Shown here: piece by piece, positions 16,208 to 24,505 of the stretch
Position numbering within the stretch: position 1 is the first letter of the stretch
How the letters are laid out: each line of letters begins with the position of its first letter
Assembly: GCA_937872615.1 (NCBI GenBank)
Contig: CALMTT010000547.1
Location: 1-44,070 of the forward strand
From: an uncultured Verrucomicrobiaceae bacterium
GTDB lineage: Bacteria; Verrucomicrobiota; Verrucomicrobiia; Verrucomicrobiales; Verrucomicrobiaceae
DNA: 44,070 nucleotides
Reading direction: 5' to 3'
Position numbers and translations under genes: made by a program
The notes under the pieces: model-generated
Told to the model about the DNA's origin: nothing
The model's database searches: none
The model's input: only the letters and a program-made list of their open reading frames with translations

Positions 16208-17212
16208 TTACTTTTTGGGCAGATACTTCTTTTTGAACTCTGCGCTCGCGTCTTTCCCCGCCGCAATCCAAGCAATCTCGTCCTGTCGAATTTTTTCGGC
16301 CAATGCGCTGCCTTTGGCGAGGTCAGCATCAAGCAGTTTTTCGTAGCGGCCGAGTTTGAAATCCGGTGTGACTGCACCTGCACTTTGGGCAAGAGCGAGT
16401 AGCCGCTCCCGCTCTTTCTCATCGACCGCTTTTCTCGAGGCATGTAGATAACTGAGGCAGGCGAGCTGTGCGACATTGGTTCGAACATCCCCCGCTAAAA
16501 GCAGATCTCCCAACGCTTCTAAAAGCAGCGGATTGTCAAAGTCGGCAAAACGCATCATTCCAGAGACCCCGAAAATGGCATCGTCCAACTGACGAAGGGT
16601 GATCTCGGGTTTGTCCACATGCCCGGCTCGAGCGGATTCTTTACGAGCGACGAACAAGGCAAAACCGAATGGTTTTCCCATCGCACGCTCAAACCGCTCA
16701 TTTTCCTGCGGCTTGCCAGCCCCCGCCTTTTGTCGTTCTTGGATCCACTCGACGAGCCAGTGCTGATACTTTTCGCGATCGAAGTGTGCATTGGGATTGA
16801 TGACCAGCGCCTCTTCAATGGATTTCAAGGCTTCGTTCAACTGTCCGGTGTAAATGTAAAACGTGCCCAAGTTGGAACGTGTCTCGTAAAGTCCTGGAAA
16901 GAGAAGCTCCTTTCTCCGCATGGTCTCAATGGCGAGTTTGTGGTCGCCCATTTTGTGCATCGACACTGCTAAGTCATCGTAAGTGCCGACGTGGGCCGCG
17001 CGCCTTTCAATGAGCTTTTCACCCTGTAACCTTCGCCATGCGTGAAACTCGCGAGAGTGACGAGGAAAATTGCCAGCGATAAGATCGGCGACATCCGGCA
17101 TGCGGCTGCGCTCGGCCGCCATTGTGTCCGTGTCCCAAATGCATGCCACCAACTTGGCAGTGGTTATGGCAAAAGTGCCTGCCGCCAGCAAGATAAAGGA
17201 ACTGGGTTTCAT
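16208..17212 (-). CDS. Exported TPR-repeat protein
   Basis: 334 residues. Residues 1-20 form a hydrophobic signal or anchor segment. Two or three TPR-like helical pairs are visible at about 75-145 (YDDLAVSMHKMGDHKLAIET, YETRSNLGTFYIYTGQLNEA, then LKSIEEALVINPNAHFD). The rest is helical and charged, with ESARAGHVDKPEITLRQLDDAIF and a Lys-rich end (FKKKYLPKK). Scaffold or cell-envelope function is likely; no partner is apparent. GC content looks lower than in its neighbours. A textbook promoter lies directly before the ATG (17220-17249), leaving almost no 5' untranslated region. Confidence 0.75.
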   Translation of the reverse strand: MKPSSFILLAAGTFAITTAKLVACIWDTDTMAAERSRMPDVADLIAGNFPRHSREFHAWRRLQGEKLIERRAAHVGTYDDLAVSMHKMGDHKLAIETMRRKELLFPGLYETRSNLGTFYIYTGQLNEALKSIEEALVINPNAHFDREKYQHWLVEWIQERQKAGAGKPQENERFERAMGKPFGFALFVARKESARAGHVDKPEITLRQLDDAIFGVSGMMRFADFDNPLLLEALGDLLLAGDVRTNVAQLACLSYLHASRKAVDEKERERLLALAQSAGAVTPDFKLGRYEKLLDADLAKGSALAEKIRQDEIAWIAAGKDASAEFKKKYLPKK

Positions 17213-17219
17213 GAACCGT

Positions 17220-17249
17220 TTTATACTCGGAATTCTAGAGGCAGGTCAA
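17220..17249 (-). promoter_or_regulatory. Sigma70-type promoter, TTGACC-18-TATAAA, of the TPR gene
   Basis: Read on the minus strand, TTGACC (17249-17244), an 18-base spacer and TATAAA (17225-17220) are followed by only seven bases (ACGGTTC) before the ATG at 17212. Transcription would begin at or next to the start codon, so the mRNA may be leaderless. The next in-frame ATG is 30 codons on and would remove the signal segment. Confidence 0.6.
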
Positions 17250-17304
17250 TCGTGTTTGACTGTCTGTAAAAGAGTAAACCGAGCCAGGCACCGATTGAAA
17301 CACC

Positions 17305-18999
17305 TCACGCGCCTTGCAACGTGATCGCGACGTCCACCACGGCCTGGCTGGCTTCTTGCTCGTCGTTGATGACGACGGTGGCACCGAGGCGTTTGAGGCG
17401 TTCGACATCGCTGGCGAAGCGGGCTCGGGCGAGCACGGGGATGTCGGGGCGGGATTCTCGGATGATGTCGAGCGCCTGCGCATTGATGAGCGCATCGGGA
17501 AAGGTCAGCGCGACGAGGCGGGCCTTCGCGAGCTGGGTGAGATCCCAGGTTTCCTGATGCGTGGCATCGGCAAAGAGCACCGTCTGGCCTTGTCGCTTCA
17601 ATTGGCGCACCGTTTCCGCGTTCAGCTCGATGACGAGCGTGGTCACCCCGCTGTCGAGCAGCTCTTTGTTGAGCTTTTCACCCACCGGACCATGTCCGCA
17701 GATGATGGCGTGGTCGTGCATGCCTTTGACGCGTTGACGCAAATCACCTGAATCGCTCAACGCGGCCTTGCGACGACCCCAACCACGTTTTTCGAGCCAT
17801 GCACCCAAAGCGGGTCCAGCACGCATCGCGGCGGGCAAAAGGCCCATCGAGAGCGCCGAGGCCGAAAGCAGGATCTGCTGGGTGGAAGGACTCCACAGCG
17901 CGGATTCGCCTGCCTGGCGCAAAAGCACGAGCGAGAACTCGCCCGCGCTGCTGAGGCCGATGCCCGCCATCAAAGCCTGGCGATGCGCGAGGCCTAGTTT
18001 TCTCGCGATGGTGGTGATGATGGCCGTCTTGCCGAGCATGAGCACGAGCGTGAGGATCAAAATCGGCTGCCAGTGCTGCGCGGCCACCTTCACATCGATC
18101 ATCAAACCGACGGTGACGAAGAACAGTGTCAAAAACAGGTCCTTCAAAGGCATCACATCGGCGAGGATGCGGTGCTTGAAGATCGACTCGCTCACCGCGA
18201 GTCCGGCGACGAAGGCTCCGAGTGCCAGTCCAAGCCCAAGCAGCCCGCCAGTGAAGGCGAGACCCACGCAGCAACCGATCACGGTGAGCGTGAAGAGCTC
18301 GCGATTGCGAGTGCGGGTGACCGCGTTGAGCAGCCAAGGGATGATCCAGCGTGCAGCGACACCGGAAAACACGACGAACAGCGTTCCGCGAAGCACCAGG
18401 CTGCCAAGGCTGGCTCCCAGCGCCTTCTTTTCACCCTCATGCGGTAGGATGAGCGGCACGAAGAGGAAGAAGGCGATGATGAACAAGTCTTGGAAGATTG
18501 CCACGGCCAGCGCCATGCGGGCACCGGGACTCGATTCGAGGCCGAGATCCTGAAAACTCTTCAAACTCACCGCAGTAGAGCTCATCGCGAGTGCCACGCC
18601 GAGCACCACCGCGCCCTGCCAGCCGATGCCAAAGCCGAAAACGACCGCCGCGGCCAGTGCGATGCAGAGCCCCATCTGCCATCCACCACCCGCGAAGGCC
18701 AGCCGGCGCAGGTATTTGAGCTCGCCCAGCGAGAACTCGAGCCCCAGCGTGAACATCAACAGCACCACACCAAACTCCGCCATGTTCGCGATGCGCGCCT
18801 GCGACTCTCCACCGCCGAGCAACGTCATGATGCCGGAGTTTGCGATGATGACTCCGCAGATGAAATAGCCTGCCAGCAGGGATTGCTGAAGCCGCAGCAG
18901 CAGCAGCGAGACCAGCACCACACCCGCCAGCATCACCGCGAGGAGCGCGAAGAGGGGCGGGATCGATTCAGCGGCGGCCAATGGCAGGTCAAAAAGCAT
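17305..18999 (-). CDS. CPA2 family K+/H+ or Na+/H+ antiporter with TrkA-N domain (KefB-like)
   Basis: 564 residues from the ATG at 18999; in-frame ATGs upstream (such as 19029) would reach toward the divergent ACP gene. The first 385 residues hold about 12-13 membrane segments of the CPA2 exchanger fold, with MLFTLGLEFSLGEL, MALAVAIFQDLFIIAFFLF and GFSSAGEF-like GIGLSSAGEFSLVLLRQAGE. A cytoplasmic RCK/TrkA-N nucleotide-binding domain follows, HAIICGHGPVGEKLNKEL, then VIELNAETVRQLKRQGQ and the LFADATHQETWDLTQL strand. It ends without a recognisable TrkA-C domain. Likely a cation/proton antiporter regulated by nucleotide or glutathione adducts; ion specificity is not readable. Confidence 0.9.
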   Translation of the reverse strand: MLFDLPLAAAESIPPLFALLAVMLAGVVLVSLLLLRLQQSLLAGYFICGVIIANSGIMTLLGGGESQARIANMAEFGVVLLMFTLGLEFSLGELKYLRRLAFAGGGWQMGLCIALAAAVVFGFGIGWQGAVVLGVALAMSSTAVSLKSFQDLGLESSPGARMALAVAIFQDLFIIAFFLFVPLILPHEGEKKALGASLGSLVLRGTLFVVFSGVAARWIIPWLLNAVTRTRNRELFTLTVIGCCVGLAFTGGLLGLGLALGAFVAGLAVSESIFKHRILADVMPLKDLFLTLFFVTVGLMIDVKVAAQHWQPILILTLVLMLGKTAIITTIARKLGLAHRQALMAGIGLSSAGEFSLVLLRQAGESALWSPSTQQILLSASALSMGLLPAAMRAGPALGAWLEKRGWGRRKAALSDSGDLRQRVKGMHDHAIICGHGPVGEKLNKELLDSGVTTLVIELNAETVRQLKRQGQTVLFADATHQETWDLTQLAKARLVALTFPDALINAQALDIIRESRPDIPVLARARFASDVERLKRLGATVVINDEQEASQAVVDVAITLQGA

Positions 19000-19078
19000 G
19001 TGCGGCAACTTTTCCCGCGAATGGGACATCGAGCAAATGTTTGACGCCTCGCGAGCCGCATGTTTTAGCCAGCGCACC

Positions 19079-19330
19079 ATGCCCGAACCCATCCGCGCCG
19101 AAGACGTGATCGACCTGCTGCTCGCCGAGCAGATCCTCGAGCCGCAGGAGCCCATCACGCCGGAGGCGGATCTCTTCGCGCTGGGCCTCGACTCGATGGC
19201 GCTCATGCAGCTGATGCTGCAAATCGAAGTGCGCTTTGGAATCAATATCAGCCCCGCGGAGCTTTCGAGGGATCACTTTGCCACGGCAGCGGCGCTGGCG
19301 GGGTTTTTGAATCGGAAACGTGCCGCCTAG
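19079..19330 (+). CDS. Orphan acyl carrier protein
   Basis: 83 residues from the ATG at 19079. An ACP/PCP four-helix domain with the phosphopantetheine attachment site in LGLDSMALMQL (S39). The preceding helix has DVIDLLLAEQIL, and the region ITPEADLFALGLDS is typical of stand-alone carrier proteins in secondary or lipid biosynthesis rather than of the fatty-acid AcpP. No ketosynthase, adenylation or transferase gene is adjacent. Divergent from the antiporter (79-base gap). Its TAG stop shares the palindrome CTAG (19327-19330) with the stop of the convergent HNH gene. Confidence 0.85.
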   Translation: MPEPIRAEDVIDLLLAEQILEPQEPITPEADLFALGLDSMALMQLMLQIEVRFGINISPAELSRDHFATAAALAGFLNRKRAA

Positions 19331-19728
19331 TCCAGCTCACCTAGTTGGAGTAGCAGCTCGCGCTGGTGCAGATTGTCCGCGTCGTTGAAGCAGAGTAGCC
19401 AGGCTGTGGTGCGGCCCACCTCGGTGATGCCGAGGATGTAAGCACCGTCCCGTCGAAAGTGATCCTCCCAGCGGTCTTTTCTTGGATGAAAGAGCCTCGT
19501 GAGCAGTCCGGTGTCTGGATCGATGCTGGAGAGGTTCGGGCCTTTGATGGCATTGCACTGGCTGCAGGCCAACGAGAGATTTCCCAAGTCATCCGAGCCC
19601 CCATGCTGCTTGGCGATGATGTGCTCGATGTGGAAAGGATTGTCCTGCTCGTCTTGCTGGCGCAGGCGGCAGTATTCACAGCGGTTGCCTGCCCTCTGGC
19701 GCACTTCGAGCCGCGTTTGGGCATCCAT
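19327..19728 (-). CDS. HNH endonuclease family protein
   Basis: 133 residues. The HNH domain occupies about 5-65: a first CxxC knuckle in NRCEYCRL (C17, C20), the catalytic HIEHIIAKQHGG strand (H33, H36), and NLSLACSQCNAIKG (N50, C55, C58, N59) completing zinc and metal binding. The C-terminal half (LFHPRKDRWEDHF and LGITEVGRTTAWLL) is the conserved extension seen in many stand-alone HNH proteins of cyanobacteria and PVC bacteria. Cellular role is unknown: possibly defence, repair or a degenerate mobile nuclease. It begins three bases after the stop of the 85-residue gene at 19732-19989, and the pair is presumably one operon. Confidence 0.9.
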   Translation of the reverse strand: MDAQTRLEVRQRAGNRCEYCRLRQQDEQDNPFHIEHIIAKQHGGSDDLGNLSLACSQCNAIKGPNLSSIDPDTGLLTRLFHPRKDRWEDHFRRDGAYILGITEVGRTTAWLLCFNDADNLHQRELLLQLGELD

Positions 19729-19731
19729 GCT

Positions 19732-19989
19732 TCAGGCGGCCTGGCGTTGAAGGAAAAGGCGGGCCTGAAGCTTCAGGATCGACATCATTTTTCCGGCAGA
19801 GATGAAACTGCGATATTCCGTTTCTTCTTCGCGGGTGAGTTTCCCCTCGTTCGCCTTCGCGGCGAGTTCTTCCATGCGTGTGATGCGTTCCGCATCCGGC
19901 TCGATTTGCAGGATGTTGGCCGCCGTCTCCGCGGTGAAGCAGGGGCGGGCCGGATCGAGCAACTTGTCGAGGCTGGCAAAAGCGTTCAT
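19732..19989 (-). CDS. Small helical protein paired with the HNH nuclease
   Basis: 85 residues, no firm family. It is predicted fully helical, with an acidic central segment (RMEELAAKANEGKLTREEETEYRSF) and a basic C-terminal helix (LKLQARLFLQRQ). The gene is immediately upstream of the HNH gene (three-base gap), and small proteins with the pattern E-L-x-x-K-x-N-E-G-x-L-T-x-E-E are repeatedly found next to HNH genes. It might be an accessory, an antitoxin or an inhibitor; context is the only evidence. Confidence 0.75.
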   Translation of the reverse strand: MNAFASLDKLLDPARPCFTAETAANILQIEPDAERITRMEELAAKANEGKLTREEETEYRSFISAGKMMSILKLQARLFLQRQAA

Positions 19990-20040
19990 GACGAGGCGGA
20001 GATTGCCACAACTGGCTCAAAGTGGCAAGCGGCGCTCTGC

Positions 20041-21180
20041 TCACAGCAGCGTGAGCGGATTCACCCGTGTTTTCAGCGGCATGGGCACCCGCTGGCTGTT
20101 GAGGCGATGGGACTCGAAGACGGCGGAGATCATCTCGGTGATGTGGCGGGCGTGCACGGCATCACACAGCGGGGCGCGGTTCTCGCGGATGGCAGCGAGA
20201 AGGTTGAGGCCGGGGATCTCATGGCTGGAGACTTTTTTGGCGAGGTCCTTGTCAGCGAGCACGGGCTTGCGGGCTTCGGTGCCGGTTTGAATCCAGGCGA
20301 AGGGCTCCTGATCCATGCGCAGGTCGATGACGCCGGCATTGCCGAAGATCTGCAAGCCGAAGGACGCGGGGTCGTCGTAGGCCGGTTTTTTCAGGCGGGC
20401 ATCCTTGATGCTGTCAAAGAAGAACGGCAGGCCGTTTTCCATCTCGAAGCGGGCATGAACCTCGTCGCCGGCGAGCGGGCCGATGCCTTCATCGCCGTCT
20501 TTGACATCGGCTTTCGTGATGAGATGGCCGCTTTGATACACGCTGGCCGTGCAGGCCCTGGCCGGACCGGCGAGAGCGATGGCGGTGCCCATGACATGCG
20601 AGCCGAGCACCCACATGTCGAGGCTGCCACCACGCGGATCTTCCTTGCCGCGACCGCGAATTTCGAGCACGCGGCCAATGGCGCCATCCGCGATGAGTTT
20701 GGCGACCATCGGCAAAGCAGGGTGGTAGCGGTTGCGATGCGCGATGGCGATCTTTGTGCCGCTTTTCTCCGCGGCGGCGATGACCTCATCGGCCTCGGCG
20801 AGGCTGCGAACGAAGGGTTTTTCGATGTAGATGCCCTTCGCGCCGTTTTGAATGGCCGCGAGCATCATGTCGCGATGCTGGTCGATGTGCCGCGGGCCGA
20901 TGGCGACGATGTCGGGCTTCACCTCGGCGAGCATGCGGTGGTAATCGGCATAACCTTTGCCGGTGCCGATTTTCTTCAACTCGGCCTCCAGACCCTTCGC
21001 ATCGGCATCGGCGATGGCGACGATCTCGGTGGCGGGGATGGCCTTCCACATGGTGTCGAGGCCGTGGCCGTAGTTTCCGCGGCCGGTGTGGCCGATGACG
21101 GCCACGCGGAGTTTCGTTTCAGCGGCGAAAGAGCTGAGCGGGGCGGCGGCGAGGGCGGTAAGGAGAGTGCGGCGTTGCAT
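20041..21180 (-). CDS. Exported Gfo/Idh/MocA-family oxidoreductase
   Basis: 379 residues from the ATG at 21180; the frame stays open upstream but there it is antisense to the kinase gene. The N-terminus MQRRTLLTALAAAPLSSFAA is a signal peptide with twin arginines, perhaps Tat-exported. The NAD(P) Rossmann domain follows with VAVIGHTGRGNYGHGLD (a G-x-x-G-x-G-like glycine loop), and the EKPFVRSLAEADEVI segment carries the conserved EKP lysine. The C-terminal domain binds the sugar-like substrate. PVC genomes contain many such exported paralogues thought to act on sugars or cyclitols. The substrate is unknown. Divergent from the hybrid histidine kinase with a 97-base gap. Confidence 0.9.
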   Translation of the reverse strand: MQRRTLLTALAAAPLSSFAAETKLRVAVIGHTGRGNYGHGLDTMWKAIPATEIVAIADADAKGLEAELKKIGTGKGYADYHRMLAEVKPDIVAIGPRHIDQHRDMMLAAIQNGAKGIYIEKPFVRSLAEADEVIAAAEKSGTKIAIAHRNRYHPALPMVAKLIADGAIGRVLEIRGRGKEDPRGGSLDMWVLGSHVMGTAIALAGPARACTASVYQSGHLITKADVKDGDEGIGPLAGDEVHARFEMENGLPFFFDSIKDARLKKPAYDDPASFGLQIFGNAGVIDLRMDQEPFAWIQTGTEARKPVLADKDLAKKVSSHEIPGLNLLAAIRENRAPLCDAVHARHITEMISAVFESHRLNSQRVPMPLKTRVNPLTLL

Positions 21181-21277
21181 GCGAGGGTCGGAAACGAAGG
21201 GAAAATGGTCAAACGTGCATCGCCTGCGCATTCGACAGCAGGCTGTTTGCGGTTCATCTTGCCGCACCCCCAACCGC

Positions 21278-23374
21278 ATGGCCGAAACGCACGCCCACGC
21301 CGCCGAAACCGAGCACGAACTCCGCCTCCGCATCCAGGAGCTGGAGGCGCTGCTGCATTCGTTGCGCATGCGGCTGCCGAATCCACCCGCCAGCGCGGTG
21401 ACCGAGCTGGCGGAAAGCGAGGAGCGCTTTGCCCTGGCGGTACGCGGCACGAATGACGGCATCTGGGACTGGGACATCCGCACGAACGAGGTCTTCTTCT
21501 CCCCGCGGTGGAAGGACATGATCGGCTATGATGACGAGGAGCTGGCGAATGATTTCAGCACCTTTGAGACTCGCGTGCATCCCGAGGATCACGACCGCGT
21601 GATGCAGACGGTGAAGGACTATCTTTACGGCCCGCTGGATCGCTACGCGGTGGAGTTTCGCTTTCAGCACAAGAACGGCTCGTGGCGTTGGATGCTCGCC
21701 CGCGGCCGGGCGTTGCGTGATCCGGATGGAAAACCCTACCGCATGGCCGGCTCGCACACGGACATCACGGAGCAAAAGCTAGCCGAGGAGCAGCTCCGCC
21801 ATGCCCGCCTCGCCGCGGAGGCCGCGAACCGGGCGAAGAGCGCCTTCCTGGCGAACATGAGCCATGAAATCCGCACGCCGATGAATGGCATCATCGGCAT
21901 GAGCGAGCTGCTGCTGAACACGAAGCTCGATCCAAAGCAGCACGAGTATCTGCTGATGCTCAAAAACTCCGCGGAGAGCCTGCTGGCGCTGCTGAATGAC
22001 GTGCTCGACTTCTCCAAAATCGAAGCGGGCAAGATGGAGCTCGACGAACAGGACTTTGATCTGCGTCACACGATCGCCGACACGCTGCTCGCCCTCGGCG
22101 TGCGAGCCATGCAGAAGAATCTCACGCTCAAACACAAGGTGGCGGAAGACGTGCCAGTCATCCTGCTCGGTGACGATGGCCGCCTGCGGCAGATTTTGAT
22201 CAATCTCGTCGGCAATGCGATCAAGTTCACCGACCGCGGCGAAATCATCGTGCGTGTGCACATCGAATCCCGGGCGCTCGACAAGACCACGCTGCACTTT
22301 GAAATTCACGACACCGGCATCGGCATCTCGCCGGAAGTGCAGGGCCGCATCTTTGATGCCTTCACGCAGGCGGAGACGAACACCAATCGTCGCTACGGCG
22401 GCACCGGCCTCGGACTCGCGATTTGCCGCGATCTCGTCGAGCTCATGCAGGGCCGCATCTGGGTAGAGAGCGAACCGGGCAAAGGCAGCACCTTCCACTT
22501 CACCGCCGTGTTTGGCGAGGCCACGCACGACAGTGTCGAGCGGCCTTCCGCGCCCGCCACCGGACCGCTGCTCGGTCTTGCGGAGAAGTCCATGAAGGTG
22601 CTCGTCGTCGAGGACGGCCGTGTGAACCAGCTCGTGGCCGCGAAACTGCTCGAAGAACGCGGTCACCGCATCGAGATCGCCAACAACGGCCAGGAGGCGG
22701 TGGAAAAGGTGCGCGATGGAGCCTTCGACGCCATCCTCATGGATGTGCACATGCCGGAGATGAACGGCTTCCAGGCCACCGCGGCCATCCGCCAGATCGA
22801 GGAGAAGCATGGCGGCCACGTCCCCATCATCGCCATGACCGCGAATGCCCTCAAAGGCGACCGCGAGCAATGCATCGCCGCTGGCATGGACGACTACGTC
22901 TCCAAACCGATCCACAGCGCCGAGCTGCTGCATGCCGTGGAGCGTTTCATGCATGGCCGCACCGCCGCGCCACCGCGTCTCGAGATCACCGGAGAACCTG
23001 CGGTGGGCTTGAAACCGAAAAAACGTGCTCCCGCCTTCAAGCCAGAGGTCTTCATCGCCGCAGCTGGGGGCCCCGAAATGGCTCGTGAGCTCATCGCGAT
23101 CTATGCCGAGGACACCGGCAAGTTCCTCCAAAATGCCTCCGCCGCTCTCAGCGCCGGAAACGCCGTCGCGCTCTATGAAGCCGCGCATTCGCTCAAAGGC
23201 ATGCTCGGCGTGTACACGGCCACGCGGGCTTCCGAAACGGCCTCGCACCTCTGCCACCTCGCGCAGGATGGCGATCTCTTCGGTGCCCGAGCCTTGCTGG
23301 AGAAGCTCAAAAAAGAATGCACCCGCCTCGGCACCGCTTTGGCGAATGTGGACCTCAGCTCTTCTTCGGATTGA
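21278..23374 (+). CDS. Hybrid sensor histidine kinase (PAS-HisKA-HATPase-REC-Hpt)
   Basis: 698 residues from the ATG at 21278, without membrane segments, so a cytosolic sensor. Order: coiled coil (about 8-35), PAS domain with PAC tail (about 48-170, GTNDGIWDWDIRTNEVFFSP and GSHTDITEQK), HisKA with phospho-acceptor H196 in SHEIRTPMNG, and HATPase_c with N, G1 and G2 boxes (NLVGNAIKFTDRGEI, DTGIGI, GGTGLGLAI). A receiver domain follows with VLVVEDGRVNQ and phosphorylatable D489 in LMDVHMPEMNG, then a C-terminal Hpt domain with H637 in AAHSLKGMLG. A complete BarA/ArcB-like phosphorelay ends in Hpt; the final response regulator must be encoded elsewhere. The 3' end overlaps nrdR by 20 bases. Confidence 0.95.
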   Translation: MAETHAHAAETEHELRLRIQELEALLHSLRMRLPNPPASAVTELAESEERFALAVRGTNDGIWDWDIRTNEVFFSPRWKDMIGYDDEELANDFSTFETRVHPEDHDRVMQTVKDYLYGPLDRYAVEFRFQHKNGSWRWMLARGRALRDPDGKPYRMAGSHTDITEQKLAEEQLRHARLAAEAANRAKSAFLANMSHEIRTPMNGIIGMSELLLNTKLDPKQHEYLLMLKNSAESLLALLNDVLDFSKIEAGKMELDEQDFDLRHTIADTLLALGVRAMQKNLTLKHKVAEDVPVILLGDDGRLRQILINLVGNAIKFTDRGEIIVRVHIESRALDKTTLHFEIHDTGIGISPEVQGRIFDAFTQAETNTNRRYGGTGLGLAICRDLVELMQGRIWVESEPGKGSTFHFTAVFGEATHDSVERPSAPATGPLLGLAEKSMKVLVVEDGRVNQLVAAKLLEERGHRIEIANNGQEAVEKVRDGAFDAILMDVHMPEMNGFQATAAIRQIEEKHGGHVPIIAMTANALKGDREQCIAAGMDDYVSKPIHSAELLHAVERFMHGRTAAPPRLEITGEPAVGLKPKKRAPAFKPEVFIAAAGGPEMARELIAIYAEDTGKFLQNASAALSAGNAVALYEAAHSLKGMLGVYTATRASETASHLCHLAQDGDLFGARALLEKLKKECTRLGTALANVDLSSSSD

Positions 23375-23855
23375 AGAGCTCCACCTGGCCTTTTTCGCGA
23401 AGACGACGTTTCCCGAGACTTTGAATCTCGTCGATGAACTCGCCCACATCCTCGAACTGGCGGTAAACACTCGCGTAGCGCACATAGGCCACATGATCGA
23501 GCGCTTCGAGGCCTCGCATCAGCTTCGCGCCGATCACCGTGCTCGGGATTTCGCGGTAGCCCTCCTCCGCCAACTCCGTGGCGATGTCGTCCACGAGCTG
23601 CTCGATGTCCTCCATCTTCACGGGGCGCTTCTCGCAGGCCTTGCGCACGCCGCTGAGCAGCTTGTCGCGGTTGAAGTTCTCCCGCGCACCATTGCGCTTC
23701 ACCACGCGCAACTCCTCGCGCTCGACGATTTCATAGGTCGTGAAGCGAAAACCGCACTTCATGCACTCACGCCGACGGCGGATGGCAGAACCCTCCCGCG
23801 CCTCGCGGGAGTCGATCACTTTATCCTGGGAACTGCTGCATTTGGGGCAACGCAT
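23355..23855 (-). CDS. nrdR: Transcriptional repressor NrdR
   Basis: Represses ribonucleotide reductase genes in response to ATP/dATP. 166 residues. The N-terminal zinc ribbon MRCPKC...CMKCGFRF uses C3, C6, C31 and C34. The ATP-cone domain follows (RVVKRNGARENFNRDKLLSGVRKAC and VRYASVYRQFEDVGEFIDEI), all highly characteristic. The end LREKGQVELFNPKKS overlaps the last 20 bases of the histidine kinase gene on the other strand. Divergent from coaC with 107 bases between starts. No ribonucleotide reductase gene is in the window. Confidence 0.97.
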   Translation of the reverse strand: MRCPKCSSSQDKVIDSREAREGSAIRRRRECMKCGFRFTTYEIVEREELRVVKRNGARENFNRDKLLSGVRKACEKRPVKMEDIEQLVDDIATELAEEGYREIPSTVIGAKLMRGLEALDHVAYVRYASVYRQFEDVGEFIDEIQSLGKRRLREKGQVELFNPKKS

Positions 23856-23962
23856 GCGGTGGTTGGTTGGGGGCTGCGACAGTGCTCTCTCGCCCGCGTG
23901 AAGGCAAGCTGTTCGTCATCCGGGCTTTCACGTGGCGTTTTTCGTGTTTAAGATCGTGCCGC

Positions 23963-24505
23963 ATGTCACGCATCATCCTCGGCATCACCGGTTCCATCGC
24001 CGCCTACAAGGCGGCGGACCTCGCCAGCCAGCTCACCAAGGCCGGCCATCGCGTGACGTGCGTGCTGACGAAGGCAGCGCTCGAATTCGTCACGCCGCTC
24101 ACCTTGAGCACGTTGTCGAAAAATCCCGTCATCACCGATCTCTTCGCCGAAAAAGAAGGCTGGCAGCCCGGTCACATCCAACTCGCCGACGAGGCCGACC
24201 TGCTCCTCATCGCACCCGCCAGTGCCAATGTGCTCGCCAGCATGGCCCACGGCTTCGCCAACGACGCCCTCACCGCCATCGCCCTCGCCACGCGAGCCCC
24301 GATTTTGATCGCCCCGGCCATGAACGGCAAGATGTGGCAGCACCCCGCCACGCTGAAAAACGTCGAAACCCTCCGCGGCTACGGCGCCCGCTTCGTCGAG
24401 CCCGCCGAAGGCATGCTCGCCTGCGGCTACGAAGGCGTGGGAAGGCTAGCCGAGATCGAAACAATCCTCCAAGCCGTCGCCGACGTGCTCAGCGCGAAGA
24501 AATGA
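23963..24505 (+). CDS. coaC: Stand-alone phosphopantothenoylcysteine decarboxylase (CoaC domain)
   Basis: FMN-dependent decarboxylation of 4'-phosphopantothenoylcysteine in coenzyme A synthesis. 180 residues from the ATG at 23963, the length of the flavoprotein domain alone. GITGSIAAYKAADL (7-20) binds FMN, H71 in HIQLADEAD is the catalytic histidine, PAMNGKMW (118-125) is the substrate-recognition motif, and C154 lies in the GMLACGYEGVGR active-site flap. The usual fused CoaB synthetase half is missing and does not follow downstream, where the next gene is convergent. A separate coaB should exist elsewhere. The 3' end overlaps the convergent hydrolase gene by 17 bases. Confidence 0.92.
   Translation: MSRIILGITGSIAAYKAADLASQLTKAGHRVTCVLTKAALEFVTPLTLSTLSKNPVITDLFAEKEGWQPGHIQLADEADLLLIAPASANVLASMAHGFANDALTAIALATRAPILIAPAMNGKMWQHPATLKNVETLRGYGARFVEPAEGMLACGYEGVGRLAEIETILQAVADVLSAKK

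Noticed and set aside
19459..21456. Very long open frame (665 codons) on the plus strand
   Set aside because: It is antisense to the HNH pair and the Gfo/Idh/MocA gene, all with clear domains. The long frame is a by-product of GC-rich codon bias and has no recognisable domain.
21779..23494. 571-codon frame antisense to the histidine kinase
   Set aside because: The plus strand encodes an unmistakable PAS-HisKA-HATPase-REC-Hpt protein; the antisense product has no family features.
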